Positions 1-8,650 of a DNA stretch of 64,000 bases are shown here, in pieces. Position 1 is the stretch's first letter; every line of letters begins with the position of its first letter. This DNA comes from Streptomyces sp. NRRL F-525 (GTDB taxonomy: Bacteria; Actinomycetota; Actinomycetes; Streptomycetales; Streptomycetaceae). The stretch spans positions 186,001-250,000 of the forward strand of contig NZ_JNXE01000002.1 of assembly GCF_000716605.1 (NCBI RefSeq), in the 5' to 3' direction. Both the position numbers and the translations under genes were made by a program. The notes beneath the pieces were generated by a model, which was not told where the DNA came from, ran no database searches, and saw only the letters and a list, made by a program, of their open reading frames with translations.

Positions 1-675
1 AGTGGCGGCGGTGCCGGTCGCGGCTCGCGCCTGGGCGAGGTAGCTGTAGGCGGAGGCCCGGGAGATGCCGAGCCGGGCGGCGACCTGCTCGATGGCCCGG
101 CGCACGGCGAACACCCCGTGCTCGTCGAGGCCACGGAACAGCTCCAGCCGTTGCGCGCGGTCGAGTTGGACCCAGGTCCTGCCGCGCCGTAGCTGATGGG
201 CGTCGACGATGGCCTCGACGACGGAGTCGATGTCGTTGCCGAAGGTGGTGGTGGCCGACGCTTCGGCCGCCCCGCCCCCACCGATCCCGGCCAACAGGGC
301 CTGCGCCTGCTGTACGGCGGTGACGTCGACGTTGACGCAGAGCGCGCCGAACACCGCGCCCGTGGAGTCCCGCAGCACCATCGTGGACGACTTCAGCTGC
401 TGCCCGCCCCTGGTCCGGGTGAGGTAGTTCAGCTCGTCGTCGGCCTCGTCGCCGCGTGCCAGCATCCGCAGCCCGATCTCGCTCATCGCCCCGCCCACCG
501 AGCGCCCGGTCAGTGCTCCGGCGACGGCGACCACCGACTTCTCCGGGCGCCGGTAGTCGTGCAGCACCACCTCGCACACCGGACCGAACGTCGCCGCGAT
601 CCCGTCGACCACGGGCACCAACGCGGCGATGATCGCGTCGCGTTCGGCGTCCGGGACCGGCTTGCCGTCCGCCAT
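1..675 (-). CDS. YheO/DauR-type PAS and HTH transcriptional regulator (3' end outside window)
   Basis: The minus-strand reading frame is open from an ATG at 675 to the window edge, giving 225 residues without a stop. The N-terminal half reads like the YheO-type PAS domain (residues about 12-120, with segments such as VCEVVLHDYRRPE and GALCVNVDVTAV). The C-terminal part carries a helix-turn-helix with RAIEQVAARLGISRASAYSYL, characteristic of the DauR/YheO family. Family members are cytoplasmic DNA-binding proteins that sense small molecules; in Pseudomonas DauR controls D-arginine catabolism. The true stop lies left of position 1, but only a few residues should be missing. It is divergent from the hydrolase at 792, which is the natural candidate target. 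The ligand is unknown. Confidence 0.85.
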   Translation of the reverse strand, partial: MADGKPVPDAERDAIIAALVPVVDGIAATFGPVCEVVLHDYRRPEKSVVAVAGALTGRSVGGAMSEIGLRMLARGDEADDELNYLTRTRGGQQLKSSTMVLRDSTGAVFGALCVNVDVTAVQQAQALLAGIGGGGAAEASATTTFGNDIDSVVEAIVDAHQLRRGRTWVQLDRAQRLELFRGLDEHGVFAVRRAIEQVAARLGISRASAYSYLAQARAATGTAAT

Positions 676-698
676 TCCCACCCCTCACCCTCGCTTAA

Positions 699-729
699 GA
701 CTGTACGTCCAATAACTATACCCACAGTC
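699..729. promoter_or_regulatory. AT-rich divergent promoter interval with a GACTGT...ACAGTC inverted repeat
   Basis: Between the regulator (ATG at 675) and the hydrolase (ATG at 792) is a short AT-rich patch flanked by inverted arms GACTGT (699-704) and ACAGTC (724-729), 19 bases apart. It is the only AT-rich stretch in the interval, so it probably holds one or both divergent promoters, and the arms may be an operator. The operator role is inference. Confidence 0.35.
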
Positions 730-791
730 CAAAGTGGAGTTGTCGTACGGTGACGCTCCGACAGGGAACCCGTTCAGGAGGTACCGCACAC

Positions 792-1628
792 ATGCTGAGG
801 AACGTGGAACGCGAGGGCGTCCGGCTCGCTCTCACCCGGCGCGACGGTTCGGGCAGGCCGTTGCTGATCGTGCCGGGGGTCATGGCGAACGCCGCTGGCT
901 GGCAGCCCGTGGTGGCCGCGCTGGACGTTCCCGGACCGGTCTACGTCCTGAACCGGCGCGGACGCGAGCCCAGCGGCGCGCTCGGTCCGGACTACTCGAT
1001 GCGCACCGAGATCGACGATCTGGACCACGTCCTCACCGAGATCGTCACCGCCGAGGGCGCGGAGCAGGGGGTGGACCTGTTCGGCTGGAGCTTCGGCGGC
1101 CTCGTCGCACTGGAGGCGACGGCACGGCACATCGACACAGTCCGCTCCCTCACCCTCTACGAACCTGTCGTACGCCCCTTCGGCCGCGGAGCACTCGACG
1201 CCCTCCGGGAAGCCGCCGAGGCCGACGACCTGGACCGCGCCGTGGAGATCGTGAACCTGGACGTGTCCGGCTTCTCCGCGGAACACGTGGCGCAACTGCG
1301 CCGAAGCCCCGCCTGGGAGACCCTCCGCCCTCTGGCCGCACCGCTGGCCCGGGAACTGACGGCACTCGACGACCACGTCACCGACCTGCGGGCCTTCGCC
1401 GCCCTCGACCTGCCGGTCACCCTGCTGCTCGGCGCCCTGAACGAAGGCGCCGCGCCCTACGGTGAGGCATTCGCCCGGTTCACGACGGCCCTGCCCGACG
1501 CCCGCGTCGTCACCATGCCGGGCCAGGGCCATCTCGCACACGCGCAGGACCCGCACTCGCTGGCCCACCACATCGGAGAGACACTCCGGCGGGCCGACCG
1601 CCACGACCCGAGCGCCTGCTTGCCGTAG
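792..1628 (+). CDS. alpha/beta-fold hydrolase
   Basis: A 278-residue single-domain alpha/beta hydrolase. The nucleophile elbow is GWSFGG with Ser100. The oxyanion region is LLIVPGVMANAAGW near residues 24-37, and the probable catalytic His is in GQGHLAHA near residue 247. The ATG at 792 is preferred over an upstream start at 750 because AGGAG lies at 776-780, a normal distance away. Members hydrolyse esters, lactones or C-C bonds in the cytoplasm; no substrate can be assigned. It is divergently transcribed from the YheO-type regulator and stands alone, so it is probably that regulator's target. Confidence 0.8.
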   Translation: MLRNVEREGVRLALTRRDGSGRPLLIVPGVMANAAGWQPVVAALDVPGPVYVLNRRGREPSGALGPDYSMRTEIDDLDHVLTEIVTAEGAEQGVDLFGWSFGGLVALEATARHIDTVRSLTLYEPVVRPFGRGALDALREAAEADDLDRAVEIVNLDVSGFSAEHVAQLRRSPAWETLRPLAAPLARELTALDDHVTDLRAFAALDLPVTLLLGALNEGAAPYGEAFARFTTALPDARVVTMPGQGHLAHAQDPHSLAHHIGETLRRADRHDPSACLP

Positions 1629-1652
1629 GCGGCGGCTACCGCATGGTCGCCG

Positions 1653-1823
1653 TCATCGAACAGGGCGGCTGCCGGAGCGTCGGGACCAGCGCACGGCGAC
1701 CAGGGCCAGAGCCGCCACGAGAACCGCGACGCCGACCACCAGCAGGTAGCCCAAGCCGTTCGCGGCCACTCCGACGATCCCCAACACAAGGGCGATCAGG
1801 ACGAGCAACAGGAAGAGAACCAT
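1653..1823 (-). CDS. small hydrophobic membrane protein
   Basis: A 56-residue protein made mostly of two hydrophobic helices (residues about 2-20 and 25-43) followed by a basic tail containing RWSRRSGSR. This matches the short 'hydrophobic protein' type common in Streptomyces, whose function is unknown. The ATG at 1823 is chosen because a GAAGG ribosome site lies 12 bases upstream; a longer reading to 1976 would add a Cys-rich N-terminus with no plausible start signal. It converges with the alpha/beta hydrolase gene. Confidence 0.55.
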   Translation of the reverse strand: MVLFLLLVLIALVLGIVGVAANGLGYLLVVGVAVLVAALALVAVRWSRRSGSRPVR

Positions 1824-2000
1824 CACGGCACACCACCTTCGGACGGCCAGGTACAGGCATTCTGCTTCTCTCCGGGAAGCGGCACACATCGGCGTCTCAA
1901 AGAACCGAGTGCCCCCGACACGGCCTTTCAGCCCGCACCAGGCGCACCCGAACCGGGGAACCCGCCGTTGGCACACCCCGGCAGGTCTCCCGTATGTGTG

Positions 2001-2846
2001 TCAGGCGCCGGTGTCGTCGTAGCCCAGGTCGCCGCCGAGTTCGCGGGAGGCCTCGGCCTGGGCGAGGAGTTCCTGGGCCTTGGCCTGGACGCCTTCGATG
2101 GCGTCGGCGCCGGCGACGAAGCGCTGCAGGGGCTTGTCCTGGTCGGCGATGGCGAGCAGCGCGCGGGCGAGCTTGGCGGGGTCGCCGGTCTGCCGGCCGT
2201 TCATGCTTTTCCAGGCGGCGACGGTGGCGGTGGTGCGCTCGGCGTAGTCGTCGATGGTCGGCTCGGGCCAGATGGTGGAGCCGTCGACGAGCAACTCGGT
2301 GCGGAAGAAGCCGGGTTCCACGACCGTGGTGTGGATGCCGTAGGGCTCGACGTCGTAGCGCAGGGATTCCATCCAGCCCTCGACGCCGAACTTGGAGGCG
2401 GCGTAGGCGACGCAGAACTCCTGGCCGATGATGCCGGCGGAGGAGGAGAGGGTGATGACGTGGCCGGCGCGCTGCTCGCGCAGGACGGGCAGGACGGCGC
2501 GGGTGACGTTCATGGGGCCGAAGAGGTTGGTCTCGATCTGCTGGCGCATCTGCGCGGGCGTGATCTCCTCGAAGTAGCCCGCGAAGAAATTGCCGGCGTT
2601 GTTGATCAGGACGTCGATGCGTCCGAAGCGGTCGACGGTCGCCTGCGCGGCTGCCTCGGCGTCCTCCAGGCTGGTGACGTCCAGCTTGGTGACCAGCAGG
2701 TTGTCCTGCGGACCGCCCAGGGTCTTCTCGACCTCTTCGGGGCGGCGGCCGGTGGCGACGACCTGGTGGCCTGCGGCGAGGGCCTCGCGGACGATGTCCG
2801 TGCCCAGACCACGTCCGGCACCGGTGACGAGAATGACCTTGCTCAT
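2001..2846 (-). CDS. SDR family oxidoreductase
   Basis: A 281-residue classical short-chain dehydrogenase/reductase. It has the NAD(P)-binding TGAGRGLG motif near residues 8-15, the NNAG motif, the catalytic Ser in TLSSSAG and the catalytic pair YAASK. RPEEVE after the second strand suggests NADP preference through an Arg. The extra C-terminal segment (about residues 230-281) is typical of the group resembling oxidoreductases of the YbbO or AN1597 type. ATG at 2846 has AGGAA seven bases upstream. It follows the second SDR (2902-3669) with a 55-base gap and is probably co-transcribed with it. The substrate is unknown. Confidence 0.88.
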   Translation of the reverse strand: MSKVILVTGAGRGLGTDIVREALAAGHQVVATGRRPEEVEKTLGGPQDNLLVTKLDVTSLEDAEAAAQATVDRFGRIDVLINNAGNFFAGYFEEITPAQMRQQIETNLFGPMNVTRAVLPVLREQRAGHVITLSSSAGIIGQEFCVAYAASKFGVEGWMESLRYDVEPYGIHTTVVEPGFFRTELLVDGSTIWPEPTIDDYAERTTATVAAWKSMNGRQTGDPAKLARALLAIADQDKPLQRFVAGADAIEGVQAKAQELLAQAEASRELGGDLGYDDTGA

Positions 2847-2901
2847 GATGGGTTCCTTTGTGCGTGTTTGCGATGCTTGGCGAATTTCGGTGGGCGGGAG
2901 G

Positions 2902-3669
2902 TCAGGCCTGGTCGGTGGGCATGATCCACAGTTCGCCGACGGAGGCGTGGCGGGGCCGGGTGACCATGTAGGCGACGCCGTCGGCGATGTCCTCGGGGGC
3001 GAGGACCTCGGTCTGCTCGTAGAAGGTGCCGATCGCGTCGCGGACCTCGGGCTTGTGGTCGTTGTGCGAGCCCAACTCGGTGTCCACACCGCCCGGTTCG
3101 AGGACACCGACGCGGACGTGTCGCCGGGTGACCTCCTGGCGCAGGGACTCGGTGAAGCCGTTCACGCCGAACTTGGTGAGGTTGTAGACGCCGTAGCCGT
3201 TCCAGGCGACCCGGCCCGCGATCGAGCTGATGTTGACGATGTCGGCGACCCGGCGCGGTCCGTCCTCGGCGGCCTTCAGCAGGTGCGGGAGGGCGGCGCG
3301 GGTGGTGTGGAGGAGGCCCTGGACGTTGACGGCGATCATCCGGTCCCACTCCTCGGCGTCCGCGCCGACGACCGGGCCCAGGAGCATCACGCCCGCGTTG
3401 TTGACCAGGGTGTCCAGGCGTCCGAAGTGCTCGACGGTCCGCTGTACGGCGGCCTCGGCCCGGGTGCGGTCGGTGATGTCCGCCTCCACCGCCAGAGCGG
3501 TGCCGCCCGCCTTCTCGATCTCGGCGGCGAGGTCGTTCAGCCGGTCCTTGCGGCGGGCCACCAGGGCGACGGAGGCGCCGTCCTCGGCGAGCCGGCGGGC
3601 GGTGGCGGCGCCGATGCCGCTGCTCGCGCCGGTGACGAGCGCGACGGTACCGGTCAGCTTGGTTGCCAT
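2902..3669 (-). CDS. SDR family oxidoreductase
   Basis: A 255-residue classical SDR: TGASSGIG near residues 14-21, NNAG, Ser in NISSIAG and the YNLTK catalytic tetrad segment. ARRKDR after the second strand suggests NADP(H) use. It resembles the YdfG/serine-dehydrogenase-like cluster. ATG at 3669 is preceded by AGGAC. It is the first gene of a two-SDR operon and is divergent from the XRE/MmyB-type regulator at 3802, an arrangement seen repeatedly in actinobacteria, so the regulator probably controls this operon. The substrate cannot be told from sequence. Confidence 0.88.
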   Translation of the reverse strand: MATKLTGTVALVTGASSGIGAATARRLAEDGASVALVARRKDRLNDLAAEIEKAGGTALAVEADITDRTRAEAAVQRTVEHFGRLDTLVNNAGVMLLGPVVGADAEEWDRMIAVNVQGLLHTTRAALPHLLKAAEDGPRRVADIVNISSIAGRVAWNGYGVYNLTKFGVNGFTESLRQEVTRRHVRVGVLEPGGVDTELGSHNDHKPEVRDAIGTFYEQTEVLAPEDIADGVAYMVTRPRHASVGELWIMPTDQA

Positions 3670-3716
3670 GAGCGTGTCCTGTTCTTTCGTGGGCGGTGCA
3701 CCATCAACAGAACCGG

Positions 3717-3770
3717 TTGACACGCGTGGGTGGGAGTCCCTGATGAGGGGGTCACCGAGAGGGACTCCCA
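3717..3770 (+). promoter_or_regulatory. promoter and 11-bp inverted-repeat operator before the XRE regulator
   Basis: A TTGACA hexamer at 3717-3722 could be a -35 element for the regulator gene. Just downstream lies a perfect inverted repeat, TGGGAGTCCCT at 3731-3741 and its complement at 3760-3770, with an 18-base gap. Its position between the divergent SDR operon and the regulator gene suggests an operator bound by the regulator itself. This is inferred from position and symmetry. Confidence 0.5.
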
Positions 3771-3801
3771 GACAGCGGGAGGCGTTCGTAGAGTGGAGCC
3801 C

Positions 3802-4752
3802 ATGGCAGGAAGAAACGACCCTTACGGCACCAACCGCGACATCCGGGGTGATTTCCGTGCGGAGATCAGGGAATTCCTGGGCACGCGACGGGCCAGGGTC
3901 ACCCCCGAGCAGGCCGGACTGCCCTCGTACGGCGGCGACCGCCGGCGGGTCAGCGGGCTGCGCCGGGAGGAGGTGGCCCTGCTCGCGGGAATCTCCAGCG
4001 AGTACTACACCCGGCTGGAACGCGGCAACGCCACCGGCGTCTCCGACAGCGTCATCGACGGCATCGCGCAGGCGCTCAAGCTCGACGAGGCCGAGCGCCT
4101 CCACCTCCTGGACCTCCTGCGCGGCGCCGGCCCGGCCCGTCCACCGCGCCGCCGTCCGGCCCAGCAACGCGTCAGGCCCGCGGTGCGACGCGTCCTCGAC
4201 TCGATGACCGGCACACCCGCGTTCGTCATGAGCGGGCGCCTGGACGTCCTGGCCGCCAACCTCCTCGGGCGCGCGCTGTTCTCCCCGGTCTACGCCGACC
4301 CGGTACGGCCGCCGAACAACGCCCGGTTCGTCTTCCTCGACCCGCACGCGACCGAGTTCTTCCGTGACTGGGACGAGGTCGCCAACGACACGGTCGCCAT
4401 GCTGCGCGCCGAGGCCGGCCGCGACGCCTACGACCGCCGACTGACGGACCTGATCGGGGAGTTGTCCACCCGCAGCGAGGAATTCCGCCGCCGCTGGGCC
4501 GCCCACAACGTCCGGATCCACACCACCGGCGCGAAGCGCCTCCACCATCCGGTCGTCGGTGACCTGGACCTGCCGTTCGAGACCTTCCCGCTCGGCAGCG
4601 ACCCCAGCCAGTTCCTCCTCACGTACACCGCCGAGCCCGCGTCCCGATCACAGGACGCCCTCAACCTGCTGGCCAGCTGGGCCGCGACCAACGACGACAC
4701 CGACGAGTCCGCGCCGGCCGACGATCCCGAGACGGCGGAAACGGCCGACTGA
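3802..4752 (+). CDS. XRE-family regulator with MmyB-like ligand-binding domain
   Basis: A 316-residue protein. Residues about 12-100 form an XRE-type helix-turn-helix (GLRREEVALLAGIS followed by YTRLERG), of the HTH_31 type. The rest matches the MmyB-like ligand-binding domain, with conserved VLAANLLGRALF and RFVFLDPHATEFFRDW. In this family the C-terminal domain binds a hydrophobic, fatty-acid-like ligand and is nearly confined to actinobacteria. An acidic tail follows. ATG at 3802 is chosen over an in-frame start at 3730 because the latter would run through the operator region. It is divergent from the two SDR genes and is their likely repressor. Confidence 0.85.
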   Translation: MAGRNDPYGTNRDIRGDFRAEIREFLGTRRARVTPEQAGLPSYGGDRRRVSGLRREEVALLAGISSEYYTRLERGNATGVSDSVIDGIAQALKLDEAERLHLLDLLRGAGPARPPRRRPAQQRVRPAVRRVLDSMTGTPAFVMSGRLDVLAANLLGRALFSPVYADPVRPPNNARFVFLDPHATEFFRDWDEVANDTVAMLRAEAGRDAYDRRLTDLIGELSTRSEEFRRRWAAHNVRIHTTGAKRLHHPVVGDLDLPFETFPLGSDPSQFLLTYTAEPASRSQDALNLLASWAATNDDTDESAPADDPETAETAD

Positions 4753-5021
4753 CCGGCAAGCCGCAGCGCTCGTCCCCATCCCGGTGACGGCGGGGGCGCG
4801 GACGCGAGCGGGCGGCGGCCAGGCGCTTCGAGTGAAGAGGTCGCGCAGGGCGGTTATCGGGTTGAGGCCGTGCTCGCGGGCTGTGAAGATGACCCGCGGC
4901 GCTGGCAACGGTTCCCGGACGGCCGGCCCGATCTCCCGCGTGAAGTACGGACTGGAGGTTCCGGTCGGCGGCGGAGGCACAACGCCGATGGTCACCGGAG
5001 TCACCAGGGGGAGCTCGCAGC

Positions 5022-6290
5022 ATGACCGGCACCACGGAGGCCCTTGGCGGGTCGGCCGCAGTCGACGATGCCGCACGAAGCGTCGCGCGCCCGTTCTACG
5101 TATACGCCGTGCTCGCCAACTCACTGTTCCAGCGCGGTGTGTTCGTCCTCTTCCTTCAGCAGCGGGGCTTCTCCGCCGGGCAAGTGGCGCTCCTTCAGAC
5201 CCTGCTGTACCTGGTGAGCGGACTCGCGGAGTTGCCGACGGGAGTCATCGCCGACCGCATCGGCAGGCGGGCCAGCATCGTGATCGGCCAGCTGGTCGTA
5301 GCCGGATGCCTGCTCGGCCAGGGGACGTTCACCAACTACTGGGTGTTCCTGGCCCTGTTCATCACCCAGGGCGTGGGCATGGCATGCGTGTCCGGCTCGG
5401 ACACCGCCCTGCTGTACGACCTGCTCGTGCGTCGTGGCGCAACGGCCGGCTACGTCAGGATCAAGTCCCGGTTCACCATGCTCGGGACGGTCACCTCGGG
5501 AGTCGCCATCGTCGTCGGCGGCCAACTCCTGCGGATCTCCTGGGGAGTTGTCTACGTCGGTTCGGCGGCGTGCCTCGTCCTGTCCGTGGTGGTGCTGATG
5601 TCACGGGTGCCCGAGATCCGCGGCGCGGACGCGGTGGACGAGCAGGACGGAGCCGAGGGGCACGGCGACGCCACCGCGTGGCGGGCGATGCTTCGGGTCG
5701 CCACGCCGGCGCTCGTGACGCTTGTCGTGGTGTCCGGACTGATGCACGCGACGTTGACGCCGTACATCATTTTCACGCAGAAGACCCTCTCGGATCAGGG
5801 CGCGGGCACCGCGTTGGTCAGCGTGGTCATATCGGCGGGATTCTTCGTCGGCGGGCTCACTCCCCTGCTGTCGGACCGCGCGAACCGGCGCGTCGGGTAT
5901 CGGGTCATCGTCCCGGTGTCCCTCCTGACGCTCGCCGCGGCGCTCGCCCTCAGCGGCCTCGGCCTTGCCTGGGTCACCATCGCCGCGTTCCTGCTCCTGG
6001 TCGGAATTCCCGAGATCACCGCCGTGCTCGTGGACAACGTGTTCAACGAGGCCGTGCCCTCGCGCCATCGGGCGAGCCTGCTGTCGATGATCGCCTTCGT
6101 GGAGTCGGCGCTCATCGGCATCGGCTATCTCGTCGTCGGCACGCTCATGGACGGGCTGGGCTCCAGTGCGGGCATGGCCGCCTACGCCGCGGTCCCCCTC
6201 CTGGCATGTCTCCTGTGGCTCCCGGTGCTCTTCCGAGGGGCACAGGTGACGACCGGAATCGAAAAGCCCGCCGACCAGAAAACATCCTGA
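5022..6290 (+). CDS. MFS transporter
   Basis: A 422-residue major facilitator with about twelve hydrophobic segments. The loop 2-3 signature is DRIGRRAS, following the GLAELPTGVIA segment, as in bacterial drug/unknown exporters. ATG at 5022 is preceded by GGGAG. It stands alone: the 269 bases upstream hold no gene, and the Asp-box protein begins 251 bases downstream. It is likely a proton-coupled efflux or uptake carrier in the cytoplasmic membrane; the substrate is unknown. Confidence 0.82.
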   Translation: MTGTTEALGGSAAVDDAARSVARPFYVYAVLANSLFQRGVFVLFLQQRGFSAGQVALLQTLLYLVSGLAELPTGVIADRIGRRASIVIGQLVVAGCLLGQGTFTNYWVFLALFITQGVGMACVSGSDTALLYDLLVRRGATAGYVRIKSRFTMLGTVTSGVAIVVGGQLLRISWGVVYVGSAACLVLSVVVLMSRVPEIRGADAVDEQDGAEGHGDATAWRAMLRVATPALVTLVVVSGLMHATLTPYIIFTQKTLSDQGAGTALVSVVISAGFFVGGLTPLLSDRANRRVGYRVIVPVSLLTLAAALALSGLGLAWVTIAAFLLLVGIPEITAVLVDNVFNEAVPSRHRASLLSMIAFVESALIGIGYLVVGTLMDGLGSSAGMAAYAAVPLLACLLWLPVLFRGAQVTTGIEKPADQKTS

Positions 6291-6337
6291 AACAGACCTT
6301 CTCGGTCCGTCGCCCGAAAGGAAAGTCGGAAACGGAA

Positions 6338-6354
6338 TGGTACTGCGGTACCAC
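6338..6354. promoter_or_regulatory. TGGTAC-TGCG-GTACCA palindromic element upstream of the Asp-box protein gene
   Basis: A 17-base near-palindrome, TGGTACTGCGGTACCAC, lies about 190 bases upstream of the secreted protein gene at 6542. A closely similar element, TGGTACCGCGGTACAC, lies upstream of the ABC/two-component operon (11904-11919). The shared element may be a binding site of one regulator; this is inference. Confidence 0.3.
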
Positions 6355-6541
6355 TCCGTCGGGTCCATTGTCTCCCGTGGTCCCACGAATACGGAAGCGA
6401 TTCTCTCTAGCCTGAGCGGGCCGAATCACAACGAAGCGAAAAGAAGCGCTCATGAGCGACGTTCGCGGGAGCTGGCCGAGCCTGCGGCCACGGGGTCGGC
6501 GAAAGAATTCCGTTCTACCGGACGTGGAAATCGAGGATCAC

Positions 6542-7900
6542 ATGGTGCTGTTCAGAAGTTCTTCCGCGACGTTAAGCGCGGCGGCATTCTCCGCACTTTT
6601 CCTGGTGTATGGAACACCTGCCGCCGTTGCCTCGCCGATCGGTGCGGGCAACGCGGCAATTCACGAAGTCGACGTCACCAACATGCCGGCCACCAAAGAA
6701 GGCCAGCCGACGGTCGCCGTCAATCCGAGAAACCCGAAGAACCTGGTGTTCGTCTCGACGATCTTCCCGCCGTCGCCGGGACTGGAGCCGGTCGACGGCG
6801 GGTGTTTCCTCGCCTACTCGAACGACAGGGGCGACACCTGGACCCAGGTCGCCTGGCCGCTCGGTACCGCGGCGCCCAAGTGCGGTGAGCCGAGCGTGCA
6901 GTTCGACGCGAAGGGCACCGTGTACGTGGACAACAACCAGGTCAGCTCCGGCCTGGACGCGAACCTGGTGAACCACAACCAGGTCGCGAAGTCGACGGAC
7001 GGCGGCCGGAGTTGGACCGACCCGGTGTCCACACCGCTTCTCCTCGGCGGCGCCCCGAAGATGCGGGTGGACGCCGCGACCGGCAAGGTCTACGCGGTCG
7101 CCGGAGCGGCGTGGGAGTACCCGAGCGCGGTCTCCGTCAGCGCGGACGGCGGCAGAACCTTCAGCAGTGACTCTCGGGTGATCCCCGGGCCGATGCCGTG
7201 CATCGAGGTGGCGCCGGGCATCCCGCTGGTGTGCGGCTATCCCGGACGGGAGATCGCCGTGTACGGCGGGATCCTCGTGTCCGCCTCCCAGGAAGCCGGA
7301 GCGCCGGTGAACTTCCACGTCAGCCACGACGACGGCAAGACGTGGACGAACACCACCGTCAAGGACGGCCAGGGAGCCCCCGTCGCGGCGGGCACCGGTT
7401 CCCTGGTGCCGACGCCGGGCCTGGGCGCGGCCGCCGATCCCGTCCCGTGGGTCGCCGCGGACACCTCCCACCGCGGCCGGTTCGCCGTCATGGTGCCCCG
7501 GGACTCCAACACCCTCGACGTCTACGTCACCCCGGACGCCGGCAGGACCTGGACCGGCCCGGCGACGATCGCCACCCCTAACGCCCAGCGGCCGGCGATC
7601 GACTTCGGCCCGGACGGCGACCTGGGTGTCATGTGGCGGACCACCACGGGCGACGCCTTCTCGGCCGTCTCGTTCGACCACGGACGCTCGTTCAGCGACC
7701 CGGTGCAGGTCAACCACGTGACCGAGCCGGTCGGCGAGATGGGCCCTCCCGGTGACCGCTGGTCGGGCATCACGCTCACCGACAAGTACGCCTACGTCAC
7801 CTGGGCCGACGGGCGGAACGACTCCTCCCTCGACTCGATCATCAGCCGCGTGCCGCTGAAGCTGTACAAGAAGCACACCACCTCGACGACGACCGACTGA
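6542..7900 (+). CDS. secreted Asp-box (BNR/sialidase-like beta-propeller) protein
   Basis: A 452-residue exported protein. Residues 1 to about 31 form a Sec-type signal peptide ending in AVA-SP. The mature part contains at least six Asp-box motifs (S/T-x-D-x-G-x-T/S-W/F): SNDRGDTW, STDGGRSW, SADGGRTF, SHDDGKTW, TPDAGRTW and SFDHGRSF. These mark a six-bladed beta-propeller of the sialidase/BNR superfamily. The Arg triad and the Tyr/Glu pair needed for true sialidase activity are not evident, so the activity could be glycosidase, binding or other. ATG at 6542 is preceded by GAGGA; an upstream in-frame ATG at 6452 would hide the signal peptide. It ends at a strong stem-loop. Confidence 0.78.
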   Translation: MVLFRSSSATLSAAAFSALFLVYGTPAAVASPIGAGNAAIHEVDVTNMPATKEGQPTVAVNPRNPKNLVFVSTIFPPSPGLEPVDGGCFLAYSNDRGDTWTQVAWPLGTAAPKCGEPSVQFDAKGTVYVDNNQVSSGLDANLVNHNQVAKSTDGGRSWTDPVSTPLLLGGAPKMRVDAATGKVYAVAGAAWEYPSAVSVSADGGRTFSSDSRVIPGPMPCIEVAPGIPLVCGYPGREIAVYGGILVSASQEAGAPVNFHVSHDDGKTWTNTTVKDGQGAPVAAGTGSLVPTPGLGAAADPVPWVAADTSHRGRFAVMVPRDSNTLDVYVTPDAGRTWTGPATIATPNAQRPAIDFGPDGDLGVMWRTTTGDAFSAVSFDHGRSFSDPVQVNHVTEPVGEMGPPGDRWSGITLTDKYAYVTWADGRNDSSLDSIISRVPLKLYKKHTTSTTTD

Positions 7901-7921
7901 GACCAGAAGCCTGACGCACGG

Positions 7922-7955
7922 CAGTGTGCCGCCGGGTCACCTCGGCGGCACACTG
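7922..7955. terminator. bidirectional stem-loop terminator
   Basis: A perfect 12-bp stem (7922-7933 with 7944-7955) and a 10-base loop sit between the convergent ends of the Asp-box protein gene and the response regulator gene. It can serve both strands. Confidence 0.75.
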
Positions 7956-7984
7956 TCATGTCTCCGGCGCGAAGGGTGCGGCGC

Positions 7985-8650
7985 TCACTGCCGGGGAGCG
8001 ACCAGTCCCGCGTCGTAGGCGAGGATGACCGCCTGGATACGGTCCCGGGCACCGACCTTGGCCAGTACCCGGCCCACGTGCTTCTTCACCGTGGACTCGG
8101 TCAGGACCAGACGATCGGCGATCTCCGCGTTCGTCCAGCCCGAACCGATGGCCACGAGCACCTCGTGCTCGCGTTCGGTGAGCGCCGCCAGTCGCGGGTC
8201 CGTACGAGGTCCGGCGTCGGGCGCGAGGACGTCATGGGCGTGGGCGTCGAGCAGCCGGCGGGTGAGCCGGGGTGACACCACGGCGTCGCCGGTCGCGACC
8301 GCCTCGATCCCGGCGAGGAGTTCGGTCGGGCGGACGTCCTTGAGCAGAAAGCCGCTGGCCCCGGCGCGCAGGCCGGCGTAGGCGTACTCGTCGAGGTCGA
8401 AGGTGGTCAGGATGAGCACGCGGGTGCGGCCGCCCGCCGCCACGATGCGGCGGGTCGCCTCGATGCCGTCGAGACCCGGCATCCGCACGTCCATCAGGAC
8501 CACGTCGGGGCTCAGTTCGGCCGCCATTCGGACGGCCTGCGCGCCGTTGTCCGCCTCGCCGACGACGCTCACGCCGGGCGAGCCGTCGAGCAGCATCCGG
8601 AAGCCCATGCGGGGCAACGGCTGGTCGTCGGCGATCAGGACGGTGGTCAT
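7985..8650 (-). CDS. NarL/LuxR-family response regulator
   Basis: A 221-residue two-component response regulator. The receiver domain (residues about 3-120) has the acidic pocket ADD, the phospho-acceptor Asp54 in LMDVRMPG, the conserved Thr in LTTFD and Lys in FLLKD. The C-terminal LuxR-type helix-turn-helix begins LTEREHEVL and contains NAEIADRLVLTESTVKKHV. ATG at 8650 overlaps the stop codon of the upstream histidine kinase (ATGA), so the two are translationally coupled. It is the last gene of the ABC/two-component operon and most likely activates that operon or an adjacent one in response to the kinase. Confidence 0.93.
   Translation of the reverse strand: MTTVLIADDQPLPRMGFRMLLDGSPGVSVVGEADNGAQAVRMAAELSPDVVLMDVRMPGLDGIEATRRIVAAGGRTRVLILTTFDLDEYAYAGLRAGASGFLLKDVRPTELLAGIEAVATGDAVVSPRLTRRLLDAHAHDVLAPDAGPRTDPRLAALTEREHEVLVAIGSGWTNAEIADRLVLTESTVKKHVGRVLAKVGARDRIQAVILAYDAGLVAPRQ

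Noticed and set aside
774..1604. Minus-strand open frame of about 276 codons opposite the alpha/beta hydrolase
   Set aside because: Low-complexity shadow; no ribosome site, and the plus strand carries the catalytic motifs.
2590..3720. Plus-strand open frame across both SDR genes
   Set aside because: It lies opposite two genes with complete SDR motifs and has a shadow-type composition.
6542..7900. Calling the Asp-box protein an active sialidase
   Set aside because: Asp boxes define the fold only; the Arg triad and Tyr/Glu nucleophile pair were not recognised.
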